Source: Ceratorhiza oryzae-sativae
Lineage: Eukaryota > Basidiomycota > Agaricomycetes > Cantharellales > Ceratobasidiaceae
Assembly: GCA_030998015.1 (NCBI GenBank)
Contig: JARWMV010000041.1
Span: 1 to 64,000, forward strand
Reading direction: 5' to 3'
Length of the DNA stretch: 64,000 nt
Position numbers and translations under genes: made by a program
The notes under the pieces: model-generated
What the model was told of the DNA's origin: nothing
The model's input: only the letters and a program-made list of their open reading frames with translations
Databases searched by the model: none
Shown: positions 41,301 to 54,900 of the stretch, one piece after another
Layout: each line of letters begins with the position of its first letter
How positions within the stretch are numbered: position 1 is the first letter of the stretch

Positions 41301-44300
41301 GCAGATTCAGGACTACCAGGAACGTGTCTGCGAGATGGCCGCGATATGTCGGTCAACTTACGACGTTGACGAGTCTCACCTCCGGAAAATTCTTCATAGC
41401 ACCAAAGATTTTCTTGCGCTGGTCGTCTGCTCCGTAAAGATTTACGACAACCAACCTCCACAACTACATCAGGCGCCCCCGCATCTACAAGCGTTGTTGT
41501 GTCGCAATCGTCGGTTATCATTCAAAGCGCTTCCTATTCTTCTTGAACGGGTACAAAAATATCCGCAAGTCCTAGATCCCTCGGTGCATGACTGCTGGGA
41601 AAGCTACCGGCATGATTCGTTTGGGTGGACCATGCTTTCCAAACCGCATTCGCGATGGGTCGCGGCCGCAACTGCAAGCGATTCACGTTGTAAATCGCAA
41701 CGGGTTTACCTTGACCTATTGGAAGGTAGGTTATTAGTTGAAGGGAAACCGATTGGACGTCTACCCTCGGATTATGTCGTGCACCCGATTTATACTCGAC
41801 TGCTTGGTAAGGTAGGTACTGTTATTTTGGGACCGTTCACTTTAGCTTGCAGCTGATTCGTTAATAGAAAATAATTGAGGTTGCTCCTGCGAATGTACCT
41901 GGCATGGATTATACGGCGTGCGATAAGGTTTACGGCCACGAGGTGAGCCTGACCTCGATGGCTTTCGAACAGATCGCTGATTTGGATGAATTTACAGATC
42001 TCATTTTCTCTGGACTATGATTATCTTTCTCTGGACGAGAGTGGGGACCTCATCGTTCAAGCCAGGCTTGGTTCAAACACATTTGAGCTAATACCACATT
42101 CAGAACTCATAGGCGACTTTCCACTGTTTTTCTCGTCGGATTATCATCACTGGATGGATCTGGCTAGTGGTGTGGTGGAGTTTCGACCACTTGCTCAACC
42201 TTGGACCTCATGCAAAGAGAATTGGCGGCTCCGGTTTTCGACCAACCCGGTTTCTACCATGGAAAAGCATACCGACGATGGTTTCGTCACACTACTTGAC
42301 TTACACAGTGATGCTTTTCGGGATATATCGCGTCGAATAACTCCACTCGAAACTGACCGCTACATACACGTTACGCGATCGAACCGGAATAGTGCCGAGA
42401 TCAGGGCAGAGTTGCCTCGGATGAAGCTTTCCTTCTTCGTTAATCAAGATTTGAAGCTTGAATCCCAAAACTTCCATGGCCAAGTAATCGATGAGAATCA
42501 ATCTTCCGGTACCCTGTTTGGGCTGAACGATCAACTGATTCTCTGCGCAAAAGATCCTGTCGCGAAATTGCTTCCACAGTCTCGATCGGTGCTTGTTCCG
42601 TATGGCGTTGTCATTTTTGAGCGTCAGGATAACCATGTCAAAGTGACAATCGACCGTGGATCGAAGAGCCATGTCGCTTTTTATCAATATAAGATCGATG
42701 TTGATGTGGGTTATCTCGCCAATAGTAACGATAGCCTTACGAGTCGGCTCTTCAAGATTTACCTCCATGCGCTTACTAGCCACTGTCTCCCTGACCCACT
42801 CACCGGCCGAACGGGAACAGAAGAAGCCCTATACGAGTTATCCGAGCCTGCAACCACATCCTTTGAACAGATTGACGAGGACCAAGCCCAACTTTTACAG
42901 CTCATCGGTGCGCTCACGCCGAAGCGCGTATACTACCCGGCACATCTGAAGGCCATGCAGAAGGTTGTGTGGAACCCCCTTCCCGCGCTAGCACAACACT
43001 ATGCATTCTGTACTGCTGCAAACTCGGTTCTCAGGCGAGCCGAGTCACTCCAGTTGTTCAGCTCGCTAGCATTCAAGCTGGATAGTTACGTGACAGAGTT
43101 CGAGGGGGACCTGCTGCGACGTGCGGCCCACCGTACTCGGATGTACTATCCTCTTGAGACTGTCGAGTTCGTTCCGAATATTCTAGGAGAGCAGCTGGGT
43201 ACCGACACTGGGAGCGTGCAGTACGAACCCAAGGACCACAGCTCCGAAGGCTGGTCGGAAAAAGGGCAGCATGCGTCTTGGACCTCTCAGCTAGTACGCA
43301 AGTGGTGGGGAACACCAACATATATCACTTACGACCTGGTATCTCTATTTGAACTGTGGGAGACAGTCTCTGGCCCTTCATCCGACCTCAAGCTGACGTA
43401 CGGGAGAGCATGGTTGAAGCTTGAACTACCACGTTCTTGGCTCTCGTTGTTCAACCTGTGCCGAGAAGCCCTATCCGCCAATCAATATGCACTAGGAATT
43501 TGTTTGGCCTCAGGAATATACAGTGGCACGCTCCCGTTGGACTTGGTACCAGTACTTGTTTCATTTGCGACAAACCCGCAGTTTCGCAATATTGTTCCGC
43601 CACCCCATTCGAGTTATAACTTGTCTGACAAGTATGAGCCGACCGAATATCGCATCACCCTATACCTAAACGGCGCTACACATGATATTGAGAGTACACC
43701 ATCAATGAGTCTCCCGAGAAGGCCCAACGAATCCGTAAAAGATTGGGGCGAGCGCCGAAGAGTTGACTACATTTCGAATATCTCCCAATTCAAATCTCAT
43801 TTGACTCAAACGTGGCTCAAATCTCGGTCACCTCAATCCCCCCAACCTAATTCAAGTTTTAAATCGTGGTTCGATATCGACACATGTCTCTCCAATGTCA
43901 AATCTTACTTCAAAAATTGCTCGATGAATTCCGAACTCCGGAAACATTTATATTGCCTTCAAGCCGTGCTGTCCTCTCAATCTACAACCACCAATCTTCA
44001 GTATTCGACCATGCCTACCGCGTTACCTCGGCCCACTTTTAAAGAACCGTCCAACACTCGTGTCCTGAATTCATTGTCGGTCTTTGAGCTGATGAAGTAC
44101 CGAGACTATCCCACACTGAGAAATATCCCTCGCGAACCTTCAATCTCCCAGTCCTCAACGGAAGGTTGCACTCCCGATACTCATAGACTGTCCTGCCTTC
44201 TCGCCGAGTTTCAAACCATCGCTTCGCATCCGCTATACCTCCGCTATGGATCCGACCTTGAAGAAAGCCTTTCTAGCCTCTCTAGATCCAGTAAACAAGC

Positions 44301-47300
44301 AACCACGAGCCAACTTCCACCAGTCTCTCGTCTTGAAGAGAACCGGTCACTATACAAAGATCATCTAAATCATAATTTTGGCCTCATACGAAGTTGGCTG
44401 GGTCCTGTTACCCCGATAGAATCCGTTGTCTTTACCTGCGGCATTTGGCCTCCACTGACACCTCGAAATATTCTGTCAAAGATGGCGCTTCGGGCTCGAA
44501 AGTGTATGTCTCTAGCACAACGATACGAACTACAAAAGTACGCACGAGCATACGTCGAATACCAGCGCTCTCATCGCTTGATCGGTTTGGCTCAAGGTGG
44601 AAAGCACGACGAGTTCATGAAGGAGCTGAGCTTGGCAAATGCGGATTACAGCAACGAGGCGAATGACATTGACTGGCTATTAGTGCAGGTAATTGCGCCG
44701 CTCGATTGATTATCTCAGAAAATCTAATTACCTTTCAGATCGATGGCAACTTTAGCACTAGAACCGTGCAGACTAAAGTTGCTCGCGAGATGATATCTCC
44801 TTCTTCATCGGAGAGTACCGTGCTCCAGCTCAATATGGGCGAGGGGAAATCCTCCGTTATTGTTCCAATCGTGGCGGCCGCGTTGGCAGACTCCACCCGC
44901 CTTGTTCGCGTTATTGTCCTCAAGCCCCTCTGGCGCCAGATGTTCCACCTGCTAGCAAGCCGCTTGTCGGGTCTTGCCGGTCGCCGTGTCTACTACCTAC
45001 CGTTTGGACGGCATATTCGAGTTGGGCAATCGCATGCAAGGCTGATCCGAGAGATGTACGAAGAGTGCATGCGCGAGGGTGGCATTTTGCTGGCCCAGCC
45101 TGAGCATATCCTATCGTTCAAGCTGATGGGCATCGACCGGCTACTGTCTCCCTCGTCCCCCGAATTCGATTTAGCTGCGGAAAGCCTCCGCGAGACACAG
45201 GAGTGGCTATCAAGGCATACACGAGACGTACTGGACGAGAGCGATGAGATACTACATGTGCGCTATCAGCTAGTATACACAATGGGCCGGCAAAAATCTC
45301 TAGAAGGGCAGCCGGATCGATGGACCACAGCACAACATATACTAGCACTTGTGGCGAATCATATCCGTCGACTGGAGCACTCATACGACAAGAAACTGGA
45401 GTATGAAGAGCGTGATGGAGGACAATTCCCGTTAGTTCGCATCATGCCCGAATCAGACGCGGCTGTTGCCGAAATCGTTCGCTCTGTAGCAGAAGACGCA
45501 ATCGGGGGGCTCATTCCGAATTTGAACCTCAAGCTACTCGCCCAGTCCACCCGGAAGGAGGCTTTGCGTTTCATGACTGACCTCAATATTCCCGAGAGCG
45601 AGACCCTGAAACTTCAGGCGCTTGATTCGTCAACGCGTGCCGGGCTACTCCTCATCCGGGGATTGCTGGCATGTGGTATCATCGCATTCGCCCTGAGGGA
45701 CAAACACTATCGCGTAGACTACGGATTGGACCGAAGCCGCTCTCTGCTGGCAGTCCCGTACCAAGCAAAAGTATGTTTTTCATATCCCATGTAGCAACTA
45801 TCTCGCTCAACGCCATCGTCACAATAGGATATTCCAAGTTTGCGCGCCGAGTTTGGCCACCCAGATGTAGCCATTGTCCTTACCTACCTCAGCTACTACA
45901 ACCACGGCCTCACTCCCACACAACTCAACACATCCTTCGAACTCCTCTACAAGCTCGACAACCCCGCTTTAGAGTACGAGCAATGGGCATCTCAGAATGA
46001 ACAGACACCATCCGACCTTCGTCAGCTCAATGGAGTCAACCTCAAGGACCGCGAGCAGTTCGAAAAGGAGCTTGTCCCCACGTTCTCCAAAAATTCGGCC
46101 GTTGTCAACTTTTTCCTGTCGTCTGTGGTGTTTCCGAAGGAAGCCAAGGAGTTCCCACACAAGCTGTCAACGTCTGGCTGGGATCTTGCGGAGATCAAGA
46201 ATCACGTCACCACCGGTTTCAGTGGCACCAACGACAACCGATATTTACTGCCGACATCGATCGCTCAGTCAGACCCTGTGAAGCAGTCGTCGACGAATGC
46301 GCTCGTGCTCACTTACTTGCTACAACCGGAAAATAACCACTATGTATGCACTCGAAACGCGACAGGCGAGACATGCTCGGCAACAGAATTCCTCGAAATC
46401 CTGGTGAAGCAGAAGCCTGAGATACGAGTGCTGCTGGACGTGGGAGCGCAGATGCTGGAATTCACAAACGACGAACTGGTACGGTGCTGGCTGAAGCTGC
46501 GGCCGGACATTGCTGCAGCGGTGTACTTCAACGATAAGGATGAATTAGTGATTCTTCCTCAGGGTGGCTCAGCTGTCTCGTTTTACTCTTCCCCCTTCTC
46601 CCAACAATTGGATAAATGCATTGTGTATCTGGACGATGGGCATACGCGTGGTACAGATCTAAAACTACCGAAAGCTACTCGTGCTGCGGTAACTCTTGGA
46701 CCAAAGGTTACAAAGGACCGGCTCTTGCAAGGCATGTAAATGATTGCCGTACGGAATGAAATACTGACATTGTGATTAGGTTGCATGCGAATGAGAAAAC
46801 TCGGGTTTGGTCAGTCCGTCATGTTTTGTGCGCCGCCTGAGATCGACGATCGGATTCGCAAGATTGCAAAGCTTGGTGAGAATGATCGGGTCGACACTCT
46901 TGATGTGATACGCTGGGCGATGCTGGAGACCTGCAAAAGCCTCGAGCACCACATATCTCATTGGGCACAACAAGGAGTCGAATATAATCGTCGACGCGAA
47001 GCACAGAAGAATTTCACGGAAACAGCGGACGTTGAGGGGCTAAAGCGCGGCTGGTTGGTTCCAGAGTCTCGCTCTCTAGAGAGCATGTATGGTGTTTCAA
47101 GCTCTGCTGCGGGATCTTCAGAGTCGTTTACTCGGACGGCCATGGAGTTTCCAGACCTCAAGGAACGACTTGTTGACTTGGGGGTTCAACGGTTGGAAGA
47201 CCCCAGCGTAGATGAAGAGCAAGAGCGAGAAGTTAGCATTGAGGTCGAACGAGAGCGTCAAAATGAGCGGCCACCCAAATTACCACCTGCGTCTCATTCC

Positions 47301-48050
47301 ATCCATCCAGACGTCCAACGATTTGTTTCGACAGGCCTTCTCCCACCCTCAAATTCGTCTGGTGTTGTCTCGCTTTTCCACTGCCTCAAGAGCTCTGGTG
47401 TCGTGCAGCCAAGAACCTGGTCCGGCGAACTTTACGCCTCGTTCGATTTCTGCAAGGTGCTCGATGAAATGAACGGAAATGAACTTGGGGATTTTCTGCG
47501 ACCAGTCAATTGGATCCTGTCTGGATCGGGCGGTGAGCTCCTTGTCTTGAGCCCATACGAAGCAAATCAACTTCTTCCCGAAATCCGGAAGAGTGAATTC
47601 GTGCAGCTACATGTGTTTGCTCCGCGGGTGATACAGTCCATGCAATCGTTCTCGGACCTGCGTTCGTATTCTGTAACCTCAAACACCAAATCGAAGCTAC
47701 CCTCTCCCACTTTGCTACCTCGGCTTCAACTTGGCCTGTTCGCCGGTCAACTCTACTTTGATGACTATGACCATTATCGTATCACGTGTGGTTTCCTTGG
47801 AATTTATATTGGAACTGAAGCGGACCGAGAGTCCAAGAACATTGACGTTCAGAGCGATGGGTTTGTAGTCGAAGCGGATCGACACAAACTCTTGGCAGAT
47901 ATTTCTGAGTACCATGAATGCGGTTTCGCCAACAGCCCGATTAGCACGTTGAAGCAACTTGTAGGGTATCGTAGAAAAGGGATGGAATACTTGCGAACGC
48001 ACGTGGGACAGATGTTGCACGCTCGCCAAATCACGCCTAACGATTTTTGA
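38385..48050 (+). CDS. giant DUF6606-DUF3638-DUF3645 protein, copy 1
   Basis: About 3,100 residues in eight exons: 38385-38673, 38722-41101, 41156-41811, 41868-41942, 41998-44688, 44739-45770, 45828-46731, 46780-48050. Function is not established. The N-terminus (about 15-275; ISQLFTGILRGFGAEIEPRR, VLWDSAPLPWRRSP) fits the fungal DUF6606 domain. A coiled coil lies near 550-585 (REIETEARRERDEKIEELNR). The C-terminal third carries ATPase-like motifs: LNMGEGKSSVIVP (Walker A-like, about 2066), DVLDESDEILHVR (Walker B-like, about 2195), FSGTNDNRYLLP, GHTRGTDLKLPKATR (about 2645) and QGCMRMRKLGFGQS (about 2676), the order of SecA/SF2 helicase motifs. Automated annotations often call such proteins ubiquitinyl hydrolases, but I see no deubiquitinase triad. 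One apparent frameshift lies near 38841 in exon 2. Intron 7 has a GC donor. No membrane segment or signal peptide was seen. Confidence 0.85.
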
Positions 48051-48997
48051 ATTCGGTAAGTTAACTCAGTCGTGTGACAATGTGTCGAGAGTTGATGGTG
48101 TTTTTTCCCAGCCCGAAATCACTTTTGCTTGAGACACGATATACGACTTTTTTTTCCCCTCTAAACTCGTACCTAAAATAGAATCTAGAGTGAAGTTCAT
48201 GTGTGACCGTTGGCGCCTAGTTCCAGTTGGCCAAAGGCTTCGATACTGCCTGCCCTCATTTGGTGCATATAGCTCATGGTAATTCGTTCCCGTACGTCAA
48301 CAATTCCCGTGGATCAGATTATTTTACCCACATGAGTACGGCAATCACATTCTACGGCTGGCACTTGCATCGATCGCAAAGCGGTGTGGGAATGACGCTA
48401 AACAAGTATCATATTGAATTAAGTCACCTGTGCGTATTCGTCGCCCATGAGCCACTGCGCCTGTTTATAATAATCCCCTCATTAATTTCCCTCTAGAGTT
48501 GTCTCTCGATTGTCCAATGCATACTTTGTGAGCTCTTATCCGGGCGAGTCGAGTTTTGCGACGAGTGAGTTTCGAACTTGCTGCTTGTGCCTTCGGGCAT
48601 ATCGTCAGTGTTCATGGTTTTCGCAGCCTTATTTTTTCGGTTTGAATCCCTATGATTCGACTTACTCACTTAGGGAACCCCACGGGGTTTACGAGGGGAG
48701 GAGATGAAAACTTGACGCTAGTCAGCGCAGGAGAACCTCCAAGTAGAACCAAGGGGTTCTACCTACGGGGGAGGGGGGGACAGTCTCCTTGCTACCGCGC
48801 TACTGGCGCTAGTTAGCAGACCACGATTTGGCCGAATTGTCTAGGCTTGACCCCTGGGGCTGGAACTTGCCTTATAAGGGTCAGCCACCTGAATTACTAA
48901 TCTTAACCCAATAAGTCCTGGTGGCGGTGGCTACAGGGCTTATCAACCGTCCATGAGGCTACCTCAGCCCAGTTTCTTCGCTATTCTACCACATACC
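48051..48997. other. spacer between the tandem giant genes
   Basis: 947 bp without a supported gene. It includes a T-run (48149-48157) and a G-rich stretch with inverted words around GGGGTTCTACC/GGAACCCCACGG (48680-48780). The segment GGTGGCGGTGGCTACAGGGCTTATCAACCG before ATG 48998 resembles GTGGCGGTGGCTAACAGGGCTTAAAACTTC before ATG 38385, so part of the promoter was duplicated together with the gene. Confidence 0.55.
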
Positions 48998-51900
48998 ATG
49001 TCAGCGGAGCAACTACTCTTGAACGCCTCATACCATGTATTTCTCCCGCCTAAACTACCTCAGAAAGCGCCGGATGAAGCAACTCAACACCGTATCAACC
49101 ACCGGCTAACCACGCTCGTCCTTGAAGCAGCGAATGCATATCGCGAAAATTGTTCCGTATCTTCGCTACAATGGATGAGGATATCCATTATGTTATCCCG
49201 ACTCGCATTGAACCTCATAAACTCTTTCGACAAACCCACGATTGAGAAACATATGACCGACATGAGACCAAACGGTAGGTGGTTATGGTCTGAATACTGC
49301 CCTCTGCTAAAGCCACAGGTTAAGATATCGTCGCCCTGCATATACGTGAGCAGAACGCCGCGGTTATCATTCGCAAATCCCACGCTGCGACAACCTTTGA
49401 AATTTTTGAGGCTCAGGCTCCGAACGCTGCCGTAATGTCTACCCCCGGCAAGCTTGTTCGCCACTTTCCGGGACCGGCCATTGAGGTCCCGAACTCGACT
49501 GCCGAGGACCCAGGATTCATCAGCGAAATTGCCAACTTTCTTGCACAGATGGGTGTCGATGTTCTGGATGGTGCCACTGCCAAAGCCACAAAGGCCGGTT
49601 CCCAGGTCACCGAAGTCCGAGATGCGGCAGATCCACATTATATTTCTCAATTGTTCACCGGTATTCTCCGTGGCTTCGGTCATGAAGTTGAGCCACGTCG
49701 CGTGGTAAAGCGGATTGCCGACGAAGTCCTGTGGGACAGCGCTCATCTTCCCTGGCGCCGATCCCCCATTTGGCTAATTATCCGGGTCTCTCTTCAAACA
49801 ACACTTGAAGACTTGGAATATAAGCATTTCATGGTTTACGTGCATGCATACATACTGGGTCTGGCTGCTCGAGATCCCTCATTTTCGAGTGATCTCCTAG
49901 TGGCCATGCGCATCAAAATGGCTTGCCGCATGCTCAAGGTCCAAGATTCTCTGCCAAAAGCCGTCGTTTCAGCCTCCAAGGACGCGAGCGATCTTGCCGA
50001 AACTCTGCTGCAGCGTCGTTGGGCGACCGTTCAAGCACAAGCGCCGCGCTTTGAGCCGCTGGATTTAGAACCCAAAAATGGAATAGTCCAAACGCTCCCC
50101 AACTCTCGAGCATATCTAGTAGGAGTATTGCAGGGACGCGCAAAGCGCAACAAGCTCCCTCCGTTCAAGCCTAATCGCATCCCTCGGCTCCTTGATAATT
50201 ATGACTTTTCGGTTTTTGCAAACGGTGCATTGACCCGTGCGTTCGAGCAAACCAGATTCGTTGCACTATTTGATTTTGAAAAAGCCGTTCATCATCACTT
50301 GTTGGCCTGGGCTTCCGACAATTCCTATTATCCAGCAGACTCCTGTGCTATACTATCTTCTTGCTTCGACCAATACACAAAGGCAGCCCTCTCATACTAC
50401 AAAACCGATGCCGCTGATACTTCAATCATGATCCTCACAATTATGGTCCTGTGGGTCACGGTAGATTACTTGATTACGAAACAGCATGGACTTTTGCTTG
50501 ACTATTCTCCCGAAGTCCCCGAAGATATACTAGAGTCTCTACTTTTGCACTCATCCCTCCACTTAGAGCAGGCTCGAATGGTGCAAATGTACCTTCACCA
50601 CCGACATAATGATGCCAAATTTGGGTCAAGCTTTGATCTGAACAATACCGACACCTCTTTTGCAGTTCGATTTTTCAGGCAGTCTGGCGCATTGCAGGAT
50701 TTGAAGCACACGATTGAACATGATGCACAGGTTCAGCAAGGCAAGAAACTTCAAGAGCTGCAGCGGCTAAACGCAGAACATGCTCGGCTTCGGCAACAAG
50801 CGGCTTCGATGGAGTGCACCTACAATCCCACGCCACAAGGAAATCCGAAACACAAGCAGAAGAAGTGCAGAAAATGCCAAATACAGAAACAATCGAATAG
50901 CATGAAAATCGCTGTTTATGAGTGGCCGTTGCCTGCGAAGACGCTTGACGCCGAAGCAGCTGTGTTTGAGCTCCAATGTCCGGAGGAGGTGCATATCTGG
51001 CGGGCCATGACTCAGCAGATTGTGGCGATCTTGGAGGTGCAGCTTCACAAGGGAAGGCCAGTCATCATGAGACTCTGGAAAAATATGATGGCCTCAAAAA
51101 ATGGGCTCGACCATCAAAACACCGAATGTCCTTTGCCTCGTCAACAAAATCATTCCGAAAGTCTCACTATTCAAATATAAAGATTCCGTCCACTGCCAAT
51201 GCCGTTTGCGTCAACAATGGTCTCAATTTCCGTCTGTTTGACTCCAATCTGTCGAATTGGGCGTCCAGCCTGACCAACAACGCCAAATTCTCAGGATACG
51301 GGACACTTCAGCTCCCCCAGAGCAGTCCATATCGGTATCTGCAATATTCACTGGAAGGAACAACTCATACATCCAACCAGGTAATCGCCAATCAATCCGA
51401 CTGTCCTAAGAATATATCTCTGCACGAACATTACGCATTCGGGACGCTTCGAAGTGGACCTCGCTTACAATGGATGAACATAATCCGTGGCCTTGAAGAG
51501 AATATCCTCACTTTTAACCGGGAGGAAGTTTACCTGCTTCACACACAAGCAGCCTGGCAGCTAGGATCCTTGTCAAACGGGGGAGAATCCCGTGAATGGC
51601 ACCTCGAGATTGAAAATCCTGAATTCGGACGACTCCTGGTTCACGAAGCAACTCAAGTGCTGGATCGTGTTCAAGCCAACTGGCTGGAAGGCACGACAGT
51701 GCATACAATTGGTATGGATACTCGTTGTCCCATATAAACAATTTTTACTGAAACAACTTGTCAGTCATGCTCGTTGCACGACTCCTCGCATCAACAACCG
51801 ATTCTGCAACACAGCAAGCGGCCTATAAGTTTCTGCATAATGCTCGATCAGTGACGTTTGGCTGGCTTGAAGAATTGTCGCGCAAGCTTCGTGATGCTCA

Positions 51901-54900
51901 AGCTCAAGCTCAAGATTTTGAACAGCGCCTCTGTGAAATAGCGCTCATTTGTCGGGCCACCTATGACATTGACGAATCTCGCGTATCCGAGCTCTTAACT
52001 ACCCCGGCGGACTGGGTGCCTCTCGTTATTTCTTCCATTATTCTATACGACAATAAACCGCCAAAACCCGAGAACTCCCCCCAGCACCTGCAAATGCTCC
52101 TTGGCCGTGATTCCCGCCTCGCCATGAAAATTCATCCCGTCCTAATATCAACTCTACAGCGTAGCCCGCGAATCTTGGATCTGGCAATTTCCCGATACTG
52201 GAGTGGGTACTACCCTGGGCGCTATGGATGGACCGCGCCATTGGGTCCAGCTGCTGAGTGGGTCACGACCCATACTGCAATAGACGAAACCGGTAGTTCG
52301 CGACAAGTACATTTCAATGTCATCGAAGGCAGGTTGTTGATAGACGGGCAACCCTTCGGGCGGCTGCCACCTGAATACGTGAGCCATCCGACATACTTTC
52401 GGTTGTTTGGACAGGCGAGTTATATTATATTTTACCTCAAGTTCTACTAATTCTTTTCAATTTTATCTAATTAGAAAGCGCTCGATGTTGTCCCGATCAA
52501 CTCGTCAGGGATGTTTTTTGCTACGCGCACTTTAGTATATGGCCATCAGGTAGACCGATATAGTTACAATAACTGAGGACGTATGCTAAGTTTGTGCTCT
52601 GCAGATCGCATTTTCCCTGAGTTCCACCAAGCAGCTTACGATTCAGGCTTCGATAGGCGAAGACACTTTCGAGTTGATCCCTCACAAGAATCTCGCGGAA
52701 GACTTTCCAACATTTTTCTCGTCCGATTATCACCACTGGATGAACCTCAAAACCGGAGTGGTTGAGTTCAGGCCGCTCAACGAGCCATGGGTCTCTAGCC
52801 ATGATAGCTGGCGCCTCCAATTCTCAAATCGTTCAAGCTCGGTCATGACGAGGATAACTGCAGAGGGTTCTGTATTTTTGGTTGACCGACACAGCACCAC
52901 ATTCCAAAAGATTGCCAGCCAAATATCTCCGCTTGAATCCCCGGCGTACTTGCATGTGACACAATCCGGTTCGAGCACGCCAACAATTACGGCTGATCTG
53001 CCACGCATGAAAATATCGTTTTTTGTCAACGAGGCGGCACATCTTGAATCTCGTAATTTTAGTGGAAAAGTGATCGACCTGACCCAATCATCCAGGACCT
53101 TATTCGGCCTGAAAGATCAATTGTTGCTCTGTGCGAAGGATCCGGTCGCACGGTCACTTCCGCAGTCACGAAAGGTTCTCATACCGTACGGCGCGGTTCA
53201 GTTTTCGCAGCAGGCCGATCACGTCAAAGTCCATATCGATCGTGGTTCAGAACGTTATGTCAGCTTTTACCAGTACCAGGTCGACGATGATCTTGGGTGC
53301 CTCGTAAATAGCAATGCTAGCCTTACCAGCCGCCTCTTCAAAATCTATCTCCACGCATTGACAAGCCATTGTCTTCCCGACCCTCTTACTGGCCGAACGG
53401 GTACCGAGGAAGCCTTACACGAGTTGGCCGAGGCTGCAACAACGTCATTCGACCAAATCGATCCCGAACAGGCTCGCCTTCTCCAGTTAATTGGTACACT
53501 CACGCCGAAACGGGTATATTATCCTACACATCTGAAAGCGATGCAGAGAACAACCTGGGCAAACTTGCCTTCACTCTCCCAGCACTACTCTTTCTGTTCC
53601 GTCACGAATTCGGTCCTGGAGCGAGCACGATCTTTGAAGCTATTCAACCCACTCAGCTTCGATCTAGAGCCACATAGAGTGCAGTATGATGAAAATCTAC
53701 TAAAGCGTGCAGCCTATCGAACCCGTATCTACTACCCCACGGATTCAACCAACGGACTTGCGGTGATTGTTAACAGTTCAAACCGCGCTGATGATTCTGG
53801 GTATGAAGGAAAGGATCACAATTCTCGTGGCTGGGCCGAAGGCGCACAGCAAGCAGCTTGGGCAACCGATTTTGTTAACACGAATTGGGAAAAACCTTTT
53901 CACGTATCATGCAATCTGGTTTCCCAATTCGAGAGGTGGGGCGACGTGCAAGGGCCTACCATTGAGCTTCAAGTAACCTATAGCCAAGAATGGCTCGATC
54001 TAAAGCTGCCTTGTTCTTGGCTGTCAATCTATAATGCTTGCAGAACCGCGGCATCACCGAGCGCTCGATATGGACTTGGTGTCTGCTTAGCTGCAGGAGC
54101 TTACAGCGGATGGTTGACGCAAGATCTTATCCCAGCCCTGGTATCGTTTGCGATCAATCCCCTATTTCAGCCCTTGAAATCCCCTAGTCATCCTTCCTAT
54201 CACTTATCCGACAGATACGACCCAAGTCTAAGCCGGATCACTGCACTCGTTACCAGCAACCGTAGGGCGATGGAAGGAACTCCATCACATAACATCCCTA
54301 AAGAGAAGAACGAATCCAAAGCGACGTACAAACAACGTCGCAAAACGCACTACAACTCTACCATCTCTTCGCTCGAGCCACAACTGGTCAATCACCTGAT
54401 TTCCTATTGGCCTAACACTCCCGACTCAATGCCATCAACAATCTACTCCTCGTGGTTCAATGTCAACAACTGTCTCTCGCAAGTTCGAACCTACTTCACC
54501 AGCTGTTCCAGGAATTTGGATATTCGGGATCATCTCCATCTTGTTGAGAAGGCGCTAGCTTCTGTCTCGACTCTTTCGAACACAACGTACTCGAATAGGT
54601 CGCGCGCATTAGCCAAGCCGAATGCTCGGACCAGCCATCTTCTGCACAATGAGAAATCGCTCTCGTTCGATCAGCTCACTAAAACTCGCATTCAAAACAC
54701 TCGGCTAGATGTGGCTAGCGCCCATCCATCCGTACCCCTATCGTCGACCCCTACGAACGCTCCTGAAACCAAACGCCTCGAAGCTCTTTTGACTGAGCTT
54801 AGAAAAAATTCTGTACATCCGTTACACCGTCGCTATGCATCGGATCTTGAAGTCAGCCGCGTTGACCTGGCTCAGAGGAGCACTCAAAGTTCACTCAATG

